A stretch of 64,000 nucleotides of DNA, from assembly GCA_026874595.1 (NCBI GenBank), contig CM049313.1:40018659-40082658 (forward strand). The letters run 5' to 3'. The notes under the pieces were generated by a model, which was not told the DNA's origin, searched no databases, and was given only the letters and a program-made list of their open reading frames with translations. Each line of letters begins with the position of its first letter. The first letter of the stretch is position 1. Position numbers and translations under genes: made by a program. This document shows positions 49,960 through 60,958 of the stretch, in pieces. Origin of the DNA: Sipunculus nudus (Eukaryota > Annelida > Sipuncula > Golfingiida > Sipunculidae).

Positions 49960-50640
49960 GACCCGGCAGAGCTACAGCAGTGCCACGGATAGGTCAGGGG
50001 TGATCCAGGGTGTAAGCTGTAGCGCTGCTGGGATGGTCTGGAATGGTCTGGGACAGTCCGGGAGGGTGAGCTGGCAGGTTTTTGGATGTCAAAAACTGCA
50101 GGGCAATTCAGGATGATCTGGGGCGGAAAGTAATCCGTGGTGATCCGGGGATCATCTGTAGCTCTGAAGAGGCTATGCTGTAGGTATCTGTGCTACTACC
50201 ATGGGGCACTTGACAGTCCTTGGAGGTGCGGGATATTGAAAACCACCCAAACTACCGCAGCAGAGCGATGGACCAACACGGCAGAGCCCAGGACATCCAC
50301 AGCAGTGCAAAGCCTCTATCCGGGCTCTGCAGGGTTGGTCCGGGGCTCTGCCTGGACGAATCAGGGCTCTGCCAGGACGGTTTGGGAAAATCCGGGCTGC
50401 TGCCGTGGTGGTCTGGGGCTATCCGTGGCTGTGCCGGGGTTATTTTCAGTGTATCCGGGGTGCTGCTGGGTTGGTCCTTGGTGCTGCCGGGACAATCCGG
50501 GGCTCTACTGTAGTGCTGCTGTGTAAAATGGTGATTTCTGCCGATTTTCTGCCAAAAAAAAAACTGGATCACCAGGGACCAACCCGGACCGTATCTAGGG
50601 GGGACCATGGTAATCCTTGCCTATCCGTAGTACTGCTTGA
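49960..50640. repeat. GC-rich degenerate tandem repeat (unit about 22 bp)
   Basis: Variants of GGGCTCTGCCAGGACGGTTT and CCGGGGTGCTGCTGGGTTGG follow one another for about 0.7 kb, standing out from AT-rich flanks. The frames are open on both strands because the repeat lacks stops. The 129- and 97-codon plus-strand and 118-codon minus-strand frames have repeating Gly/Trp/Cys or Pro/Ser/Asp peptides and are not called as genes. Confidence 0.75.
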
Positions 50641-51199
50641 TTAAGTGGGACTGTAGCTTTATGGAACAAAAAAAAGATATATATTCTGATATTTAATAAT
50701 TTTCAAACAGATCCAACTAAAATGAGATAAACATCAGAGTTGAAGGTCTGTACTGAATCTTATTACTCCTTATGTCCTCAGTTTTGTTTCACACTGGGAC
50801 ATCTTTTTGTAAAGAACGGTAGTAAATTACATTGCCATATAAGTTGGCCCAGGGACCTTTGCCTTTTTTAAACAGTAGAACCTGCATTAACTAAAGTGCC
50901 TGCCTCTCCCTCTGTGACAGGGCTTCATACAAAACTGTAATAAATCACTCTGTGTTTATTATTTCTGTTTTACCTGTTTGGTTTCTGGGTGTGAGCAATC
51001 CATAAATTTCATTTAATGCAGTCTGTCAGAGAAGCACAGGACCAAGATGACTACCTATAAACCTCATATTATTAAGAAATTACAAACAATCATCACTTCA
51101 TCTGTTCTGCTAAGTCTTAGAGAGTAAGATGGTTGGTAGTTTCTGAAAACAGTCTGATTACTTAAATTTTCTAAAAACTCCTGTCACTAATCTATAAAT

Positions 51200-52490
51200 A
51201 CGACCTAATAATGACCTGTGAAAATATCTGGAGAATAATATGATCTGTGATACTGTCTGCAAAGTGAAAATGATCTGTGACCATGTCTGGAGAATAAAAA
51301 TATGACCTGTTACCATGTCTTGAGAATAAAATATGTACTGTGACCATGTCTGGAATATGAGAACATTACCTGTGACAATAACTCGAGTGACAATATGCCT
51401 GGAGACTGAAAATATGACCTTTGACACTGTCTTAAGAAAATATGACCTGTGACACTGAAAATGTCTGGAGAATGGTAATATGACCTATGACAGTTACTGC
51501 AGAATGAAATTATGACCTGTGATACTGTCTGGGTCATAAGACCTGTGACAATATATGTCTGGGGAATATGACCTTTGACAATGTTTGGAAAATGGCAATA
51601 AGACCTATGACAGTTTCTGCAGAATGTAAATATGACCCGTGACAATATCTGGGGAATATGACCTTTCACAATGTTTGGAGAATGGTAATATGACCTGTGA
51701 CTTTTTCTGCAGAATAAAAATATGACCTGTGACACTGTCTGGTTCATATGACCTGTGACAATGTCAGGGGAATATGACCTTTGACAATGTTTGGAGAATG
51801 ATAATATGACCCATGACAGTTTCTGCAGAATGCAAATATGACCTATGACACTGTCTAGGTAATAGGACCTGTGACAATATATGTCTGGGGAATATGACTT
51901 TTGACAATGTTTGGAGAATGGTAATATGACCTGTGACAGTTTCTGCAGAATAAAAATATGACCTGTGACACTGTCTGGGGAATAGGACCTGTGACAATAT
52001 CTGGGGAATATGACCTTTGACAATGTTTGGAGAATGGTATTATGACCTGTGACTTTTTCTGCAGAATAAAAATATGACCTGTGACACTGGGTCATATGAC
52101 CTGTGACAATGCCAGGGGAATATGACCTTTGACAATGTTTGGAGAATGGTAATATGACCCATGACAGTTTCTGCAGAATGCAAATATGACCTGTGACAAT
52201 GTCTGGGGAATATGACCTTTGACAATGTTTGGAGAATGGTAATATGACCTGTGACTTTTTCTGCAGAATAAAAATATGACCTGCGACACTGTCTGGGGAA
52301 TATGACCTGTGACAATGTCTGGGGAATATGACCTTTGACAATGTTTGGAGAATGGAAATATGACCTGTGACAGTTTCTGCAGAATGAAAATATGACCTAG
52401 GACACTGTTGGTAATATGACCTGTGACAATATCTCGAGAATATGACTTTTGACGATGTATGGACAATGGTAATATGACCCATGGCTTTGG
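51200..52490. repeat. Higher-order minisatellite built on AATATGACCTGTGACA
   Basis: Subunits of about 26-40 bp (AATATGACCTGTGACAATGT with CTGGGG, TTTGGAGAATGGT or TTTCTGCAGAAT variants) are grouped into a higher-order period of about 91-121 bp. CTGCAGAAT marks it near 51,487, 51,609, 51,706, 51,825, 51,946, 52,058, 52,170, 52,261 and 52,377. The minus strand is free of stops for 390 codons (51,310-52,482) and partly open in other frames. This reflects repeat composition, not a protein. Confidence 0.9.
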
Positions 52491-53124
52491 CTGATGAGAG
52501 GTAGTAAGACCTGTAGCATTATCTGAAGAGTAACAGGATTCTGTGGCACTGGGGATAAAGAAAAATCAAAACGGGTATTTGTTTGTGGGTTACATTTTCT
52601 TAACTGGAGGTGTTCATCACAGAAGTAGCCATTTGGTGAGCAATACATCGTATGGCCTGTAATTATGTAAAATCAGTTTTTAACTGATGATGTCTGGAGT
52701 CTGGACCCAGAGACAGATCAATGACAGACTGAAGGTGATGGCAGGTGGCAGCAGGGCTATATATAGACTCAAGGTTTCTGGTTGATTAGTTACCTTCATT
52801 TCTATAGACATTTTCCTCTATTTACCTTTAATCTTACAGTGATCACTGAGACAATTCTCAGTTAATGCCCATGCTTTAAGAGCTTGTTTAAATCTCCAAC
52901 TTAAACGGAAACTGTGCAGTTGAGGAAAGAACAATATTCTCTCTGCCAGTTGAAACCAACACAATCAATCAACCTTCCCCACAACCCAGGGCACCACTGT
53001 CACTGCTTTACCACACACTGATCCCAGAAGGGGTCATGTTACCATCAGGAAACCAAGGTTCTTACAGGCTGTAGACACCCATTAGTGTTGTAAGGGATAA
53101 GTACAATGTAATGTTTCCATCTGA

Positions 53125-53400
53125 ATTTGCAGAATGACTTTTCTGTAGGTAGGATTATGCCTGACGGGTTTTCATTAAACTTTGTCCTGGTATCAAAGGA
53201 AACCATTTTAAATTTCAAGCGCTGAGTTGTTTCTCTATATAGATGAAGATACACACAAATTCATCCATAAATAGCAGAATGTTTTCTCATTTGGTAGGAT
53301 TTACCTGCAAGGGTTTTCAAGAAACTTGGTTTTTGTATCACAGGAAACACATTAAAATTTAAAGAAATGATCTGTTTCTCTATATGGGTGAAGGATCATT
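53125..53400. repeat. Diverged tandem duplication of about 145 bp
   Basis: Two copies share CAGAATG...GGTAGGAT...GGGTTTTCA, AGGAAAC and GTTTCTCTATAT(A/G). They resemble two core units of a pearl-like element without recognisable ends. Confidence 0.55.
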
Positions 53401-55149
53401 TTCCCTGGTTGATTTCCTATGTTGGTCTAACTGAGCTCCACACAAACTGTGACAATGATCACTGGCTTATGAAACAGATTTTTTATTAGCTTTAACCTTA
53501 TTGTGGATATTACAGCTCAGTTATACAACTACCAGGGTTTAAATCCCTGAACAGCTTTCACCTTCATGACTCCCCTGATTTTATTTTAGCATTGCTTTGT
53601 CACTAGTTCTTGCACCTGTAAAATTTATTTCTTGCACCTGTAAAGTTTCTTTTTTCAAGTTCTTGACACTGCATGCAATTGGCACTGCTGAACAACTGAT
53701 ACTGTTAACAAGGTATTTATGGCTGATGTCAGTTACTGATACTATAGTTGGACACAATATTCCTATAGAAATAAGCACAGAATGAATATAAAATGATCAT
53801 ATTGCAATTATGAAAGACATCATATAGATCTCCAATGTAATATTTAAATTGATATCATTTAGTCATTTGAATCATCACAGACAGCTTCTGTAACTGTTGT
53901 TCACCTGTACTACAGCAGGGCTTGAGCCTGGGACCTACAACTCCTCAGCGTAATGTCTTATATATGTGGATGGTCAAGTGTATAAGCAACTAAATTAGAA
54001 TGTGACCTGTATTTGAATCCCTATACAGTAGGCTTAACAGCCTTGCCTCATCACTGGCAGCTTAAAACCCTGGTACAGACACTGTCCTGTACTCAGTTCT
54101 CCTCTAATAGCTGGAACATTAATCCTGATAATTTCTTAATACTTCACTTTGTCTGCCTGACAGTCACTGTGAGGGCTGTCACCTAGGAGAACCCCTTGAA
54201 ATGCTCCACAGTTGCTGCACATGATATAAATGGAAGCAATAAGTCCTGCTGTACAGAAAAAAAGCACCGATTATGGTTAATGAGCCCTATCCCTCCAGGC
54301 TGGGAACTGCTACTGTTTTTGAGGATTTAGATTATATTAAATGTACCAGAATGCACTGTGGGAGTTTCCATAGATATTAAGTCAACTGGAAGTCAGTCAG
54401 GTCTCTTAATAACATTCTACATTAGTAATGTGCCACCTGCGCCTTACATTAGAAAGGGAGGCAGGAAAATCCTGTTATTGTGCACTGCGATGCAGTACTA
54501 AAATTGGAACTGCCCACAATAGAAATCCAGTCGCATACATCACAAGTTCCCGTTGAGAGCTAAATATAAAACTGTGGGTCTGAGAGATGGTAGCATACAT
54601 AACAATGACTCTATTTAGTGTACTTGTTTGCTGGCAAAAATAATTAAACAGCTTTCAGCTCATCAAGCAACTGGTGGTTGAGTAGTAATTAGAAATTACA
54701 GATCCTCAAACCTTTGTAATTATAATCAGCCATGGTGTTAACAGATCAAGCCTGCATCCCAAATGGGCGCTGAAAAACAGCGTTGAAAGCATCCAATGTT
54801 TTATTAATGATGCCCTTTCAACGATTCATCATGAGCAGGTTTTAATATCAAAGAATTCAGACAGAGTGAAATAAGCATATATAGGACCCTCAATAAGATG
54901 AAAGAACTGCATGATGGGGTGAACAAGTAAACTACACATATGGAATTCTTACACATAAAAGTATTAAACACAAAAAAAGCATCTTTCCTTGCTAACATGG
55001 TGGGATTGGTACAATGAGGATTCAAGTACAGTTGAATAATAGTGGAATAATATGTAAAGTCTATTAAAATACCCAATGGAAAAGCTGAAAATGTTGATAT
55101 CCACACAACCAGACAAAACACTAAAATATCTGGTGTGAAATATCTGAAT

Positions 55150-57422
55150 AAACTAGGGTCCCATGGGTCCTGACGCTTAGCTGAATTTGTCTATAAGGAT
55201 ATTTTAAAGAAAATTTTCAGAATGACAATCTTGTGACCTTTATCATAACCTTGTGACCAACAAATCATAGAACTTATTATCCTTGAACTTGCAGCATTTA
55301 GATTATTGTAACAATCTTTTAAAAAGTGACCTTGACCTCTAACCAGGTAACCTCAAAATCTACAGATTTCGGGATGAAAAGTTTGATTTACAGTGCATCC
55401 ACAATCCTTTTAAAGCTCCTGTGACTTTCAACTTGGATCTCTGGATCTCTTGCGATGAAGTTTGGCTTCAAATGCATGCGCATTCTTTTAAAAGAAATGG
55501 GTCCTGTGACCTTGACCTTTGACAATTTGACCCCAAAGCAACATGGTTCTTTCTTTAGTGGTAGGCCATTACAAGTTAAGTTTGAAAATAATATGTCAAA
55601 CTAAACTGGAGTTATCATCTGGAAACTTATTTGGGAACAAATGGCCCCTGTGACCTTGACCTTTGACCTTATGACCCCAAATTTATTTATGCTCTCCCCA
55701 TACTGGCAAGTCAGGTATATGCCGAGATGACAGACAGACAGACAGGGTGATTACCATAGGGCATCCACTTGTGATAAATAAACAAAACAGGTTTTGGGAC
55801 ACTTGATGAAATAACAGCTGAGAAACTGACATGATTGTTATTTTATAGTAGAAAAAATAGAAGAATATTCATTAAAATAACAAGAAATACAGTTGGCGGC
55901 ACTACTTTATGGGAACTGACAAAACTAGTCATGGTCAATATTCAAGGCAAGATTCATGACAATCCATGCATTAATAATCAAGATATTGGAGGTTTTGTAT
56001 CAAATTTGTGATTTTTTTGGGGGGTACTTTCCAGTCCCACAGCTCAAAGGATATAAGTTGCAGTGACCTGATTTCATTTTTCCAAGGAGATTTTTCATTG
56101 ACCTCCCTGGATGTTCACCTAGAGGTTTCTAGGACCAGCAGTTACAATTTGTGCCCTGCTTACGAACAGCAAGACAGCCATATGGTCAATGGACAAAACG
56201 CCATTCCTATACCTCAGTTGACTTACAGTCAGCTGAGCTAGAAACCTGTACATGTTCACTTCCGGTGACAAATCCAGATTATTACCAAAAGTCCTGATTA
56301 AACTTTGTGTATCACCGGTAACCAAGTATATGACTGCATCATAAGGCAACTCTGCCCGATAGAACAGAGGTGGCCCAATACCAGTTCTGAGAATAGCAAT
56401 GGTGGCACCACCAGTCTGCAGAAACTGATGAAACACTCCATAATCAATATACATGCAAAGAATCATGGTGATCTCTGCATTAGTTGTTCAGATACTTCAG
56501 CTTTTGTATCAAAATGTCCATTATTCTGAGGGATACCTTGGAGTCCTATAGCTTGAAGGATATGGAAAACAGATCTAGATACCTAATTTCAGGTTTCCAC
56601 AGACACTTTTCATGGGCCTCCTTGCATGACAAGAATGAAGATTTTAGGTCCAGTTGTTACGATTTGTACCTTGTTGACAGATAACCACATCTTTAAAGGT
56701 CTCAACAATAGAGAAAAAAAAATCATTGAAATTTGAAAAAAAATGATGGAAAACCTCATGATCAATATGTATGCAAAAAATCATGACCATCAGTGTTGTA
56801 GTTATTGAGATACTGCAGTTTTTGTATCAAACTTTTCATTATTCTGGAGGGTATTTTGGAGCCATACAGCTTAAAGGATATGGGTAGCAGAGACCTAATT
56901 TCAGGTTTCCATGGAGACTTTTCATGGGTTTCCCTGTGTGTCAAGAATGAAGGTTCTAGGTACATTTGTAATGATTTGTGCCCTGTTAATAGAAGTTCAT
57001 ATCTTTAAAGGTCTAAAAAATAGAGAAAAAATTTGTAAAAAAAACCTAATCAAATACAGGTGGTGCCACCAGTCTACAGAAACTGATGAAACATCTCATG
57101 ATCAATATGTATGCCAAAAAATCATGACCATCAGTGATGTAGTAAATGAGATTTATAAGTTTTTGTATGAAATATTTACTAATCTGGGGGGTACTTTGGG
57201 GCCCCATAGCTCGAAGGATATCGGTAACAGAGACCTATTTCTTGTTTCCAAGGAGATTTTTCATGGACCTCTCAGAATGTCAAGTTACAAGATTCTAGGT
57301 CCAGCAGTTACGATTTGTGCCTGGTTTACGGACAGACAGACGGACAGCTAGACAGACAGATGGACGACGGACAAAGTTTGATCGCTATACCTCAGATGAC
57401 TTACAGTCAGCTGAGCTAATAA
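55150..57422 (+). mobile_element. Pearl-like element C (same family as A and B), composite
   Basis: The left end AAACTAGGGTCCCATGGGTC, then CTGACGCTTAGCTG, matches A and B. A first part with CCTTGACCTTTGACC phrases is followed by a foreign-looking end (GACAGACAGACAGGGTGATT at about 55,735). Core units of about 330 bp then follow, each with TTTTTGTATCA, GAAGGATAT and TTACGATTTGTGCC (near 56,010, 56,505, 56,820 and 57,165). A (GACA/GACGG) microsatellite lies at 57,319-57,370. The right end is CTCAGATGACTTACAGTCAG, then CTGAGCTAATAA. An extra internal right end (TTGACTTACAGTCAGCTGAG, then CTAG) sits at about 56,215-56,243, so the copy is composite or internally duplicated. Confidence 0.65.
55657..55669 (+). 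promoter_or_regulatory. DR1 nuclear-receptor-like motif in element C
   Basis: TGACCTTTGACCT is present as a perfect match, with a near match (TGACCTTTGACAA) about 140 bases upstream. This is the same motif as in element A. Binding is not shown. Confidence 0.35.
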
Positions 57423-58985
57423 AACCTGAGACAAGCATGTTAATAATTGGCTGGTTAACACAGAAACAGATGTAACATAAGGACATGAATTATCTGCACT
57501 CAAAGCGGATTTGTAAGCAAAGTCAGTGAACTGGTGTGAAAATTCAGAAATACTATTTTAGATTAAGAATTACCACACAGGTAGGTGGAAGTGACAAACA
57601 TAACATGTTTTTGATCAACTAAATATTAAATGTTGACATAAAAATAACATTGTTCCCAATGTGATCAGGATCCTTGGATATCCATCATGAGTAAGGATCA
57701 TGGTTTAGTTCAATTTATAATAACAAGATGTAGTTTGTTTATTATTTAGGATTTAATGCACCATATGGACACTTCTCAATGGTTTAAAAATTAAAGTGAC
57801 ACAAAAAGAAACCCTATTTATTGTTATAATGACAGCATTCCAGGGGTCAATCACTATTCCACATGAATTTAATTTACATATTTATATATCATTTGTTTAA
57901 TGTTTCTCCAATTGCTTTATCAAAGCATCACTTTATATCATTTAAAATACACCACTCAATGAATGGTTATGGCCAAACTGCAAACAATCCTTGAGATAAT
58001 GCATGTGTACTTATTAACGTTAAATAATCACAGGCCTGTCCCTGTCCAGGACCAGAAAGACTGGCTCTTGTTTATGACCACCCCAGCAGTGCCCGTCATA
58101 AAGCTTTGTATTTTATATGAGGAAATCACATGACCTCTTTGTGACCAGGGCTACATCACTTTAAGCTGTGACATGAACATGTAAACCTCTGAGCTTGCAG
58201 AGTGAGTCCTCACATGCACCCAGGTTCAATTTGACATGCTTTCTGCAAAAAACCCAGTGTAAGCTGTTATAAATCTAAATGTAAACACACTGAAATTAGT
58301 CACTTTATAAAGGAACAAAATGAGAATGCTTGTTTAATGGAATGATCTGATTAACATAGGATGTACATAAAAGGATCACTTATTTCACTGAACTCTTTCA
58401 TTACCACCTAGAGAGAATAAGAATAGAAAATAAAAAATTTTGAGATTCTTTTTTGCGTATCACATAAACTAATCATTAACTACTCTAACTTTCAATTTTT
58501 TAAATAAACCACTGGGAAACAAAGCCTGTTTCACCTAATTGCTTTTGAAACCTAAGGGATCTATGTGGTTAATTCATTCTATCTTGATCATTGTCACCAA
58601 AACAGAACAGTGGACAGATATAAGTTATCACCTGATTTTTTAAATAGCACAAATAGATCTACCCATGAGCATAAGTCTTTTTTTAGATGGTTCATGATTG
58701 GTAAATTAACTGGTAGCTCTGATTTATATGTAACTCATCTCTGTGATTTTACTGGTACTAATCAGCACAGATTCAAAATAAAACAAAAGTAAATACAGTG
58801 GTCAAGGGAGGATCTTGGCATGGTAGTCAGTAAGCCCATGTTTTTTAATCTTATACAGCTGGGCACTTAAAAAATTACTTACAATAAAAAGATAACTACA
58901 TAAGCAAGCCAGAGCTGACTTTTAAAAATCCAGTGTGGTCTTCTATGTATACTGTATTTCATGACTGAAGATACTAGTATGTAAA
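57423..58985. other. AT-rich non-coding stretch, nothing recognised
   Basis: I find no exon, array or element end here that I can support. A 75-codon frame at 58,565-58,792 has no recognisable motif. Confidence 0.4.
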
Positions 58986-60457
58986 TGTCAGGGTAGAGAC
59001 TGCGATCTGGTAGAATCGGAGTTTCTACTGGTAGAAACTATGATCGGAGTGTCTGATGGTAGAAACCACAATCAGAACTCTACCAGTAGAAACTCCGATT
59101 CTACTGGTAGAGACTCTAATCACAGTTCCTACCAGTAGAAACTGCGATTGATCCAGTATCACTGATTAAGCATACCTTTATCTAAACCTTTCAGATGTGG
59201 CATCTATCAATGAAAAATATTAACACTTTCATAATCATTAATCATACTTTATTATACACAAGAACACTGCAGTTTCTAAACATCTTTGTTCATTGAATTG
59301 TTCTAAATTAAAAATAAGAACACTGTGGTTTCTAAACTACTTAATTCATTCATAATGTATTATACATAAGTACACTCCGGTTCCAAACTACTTATTTCAT
59401 TCATAGTTTATTATACATAAGAACACTGCAGTTTCTAAACATCTTTGTTCATTGAATTGTTCTATATTAAACATTAGAACACTTTGGTTTCTAAACTACT
59501 TAATTCATACATAGTTTATTATACATAAGAACTCTCTGGTTTCTAAACTACTTATTTCATTCATAGTTTATTATACATATTAGAACACTTTTGGTTTCTA
59601 AACTACTTAATTCACAAAATGCACCGTTTACTTTGCACAAAAACTTTACACAAGACATTTCTAAACATCTTAATCGTTAAATGCACTTTTCTACACACAG
59701 GAACACTGGTTTTTGAACTATATCACAACTTTGTCATTTATCAATGACAAAAAAGTACAAGTTTGCCTAATCAATAAATTCTTTATCAATTACTTCACAG
59801 TTATTTTTTATATGAACATTGTGTATGAAATTCTGTCAGCTCAGTACAAGTAATACTGTCACATATATTAATTACAATGTTTGAAATATTTATATCATTA
59901 AAGCTTGTTCTGGCACGGCCCAACAGATTGGTGACATTTTGTTGAACATGAGAGTCCTGCCTTTTAACATTTACATCTGCTGGTGATGCAGCTTCCTTTT
60001 AAGTATGAAAACATGTCACATATTTGATTATTAAATATACCCCTTGAACAATATTTTTTGACCGTTTTTCCTAGACAATTTTAGGACTTTTCTTCCTGTG
60101 ACCTTTTTTACAACCAAAGAAACTTATTTTGGGATTGCACCAACATTATTAGAGTTCCTATTAGTAGAATTAAAGTTCAAACCAGTAGGATTGCAGTTTC
60201 TACTGGTAGGAACTGTGATTGGAGTCTCTACCAGTAGAATCGGAGTTTTATTTAAGAGTCCCTAGAAGTAGAATTGGAGTTCCTACCAGCAGGATCACAG
60301 TTTCTCCTGGCAGGAACTGTGACTGGAGTCTCTACCAGTAGGAACTCTGATTCTACTGGTAGAGATTCTGATTGTGGTTTCTACCAGCCAAGACTCTGAT
60401 CTTAGTTTCTACCAGTAAAAACTCTGATTCTACCAGATCACAGTCTCTACCTTGACA
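58986..60457. mobile_element. Foldback element with 37-bp terminal inverted repeats, larger relative of the 3.6-kb element
   Basis: Bases 58,986-59,022 (starting TGTCAGGGTAGAGACTGCGA) and 60,421-60,457 are inverted repeats with 34 of 37 matches; all three differences are transitions. Inside each end lie tandem or inverted subrepeats of the type GTAGAATCGGAGTTTCTACT (58,995-59,160 and 60,145-60,445). The termini share TGTCA...GATC..GTAGAATC with the element at 3614. The middle (59,225-59,640) holds a separate tandem repeat. No open frame suggests a transposase, so the copy is non-autonomous. Confidence 0.75.
59225..59640. repeat. 51-56-bp tandem repeat inside the foldback element, about eight copies
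   Basis: The phrase ATACATAAGAACACTGCAGT, then TTCTAAAC, recurs at about 59,261, 59,317, 59,368, 59,419, 59,475, 59,527 and 59,581, with alternating spacers (TTGTTCATTGAATTGTTCTA or TTCATTCATAGTTTATTATA). Confidence 0.8.
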
Positions 60458-60958
60458 TATACACTGGAATATGATAAGTGAATTACATGGTTTTGCAGTC
60501 TTTCAGAACAGTTATTTCTAAAGAGATGTTACATTTTTTATATCACTGAATTCTGTTAACATTCAGAGACAACTGATATGCTAAAGTGCTCAACTCAAGT
60601 GAAATAATGTAAGTCATTTTATAAATACCCATGCATGTATGCATATTGTAAAGTCAATCATTTGCAAATGAAAAGTGTAAATTTTAACCCAAATGACTAT
60701 GTTTTAATAACATACACCAGTGTTTATCTCTGTGGTGATGTTCTAATAGCCTCTGGTCATACAGCTGGAGTGGTTTATCAGTTTATTATAAGATCTAAGA
60801 GTAAAATGTGGACAAGATGGAATCTTAAACCTGGGCACTCACCTTGTAATCACCAACCTGTGGGTCATCTTGCCTTGTAGAATCCAATGCCTGATCATCA
60901 GAGATCATCACACTCATCATCACATTCAATGCCACCTGGTGGCCACTTTAAGACTTAC

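Noticed and set aside
50137-50644. Overlapping Gly/Trp/Cys-rich and Pro-rich frames of 79-129 codons
   Set aside because: Open on both strands because the GC-rich tandem repeat lacks stop codons.
51310-52482. 390-codon minus-strand open frame with peptides like RSYSPDIVTGHI
   Set aside because: It is a direct translation of the TGACCTGTGACA minisatellite; other frames are also open and the peptide merely echoes the DNA repeat.
60850-60899. Possible second Mint exon just after the donor (minus strand, ALDSTRQDDPQVGDYK before GTGAGT)
   Set aside because: The acceptor is poor, the intron would be only about 60 bases, and the phase left by the 60,959 exon does not keep this frame.
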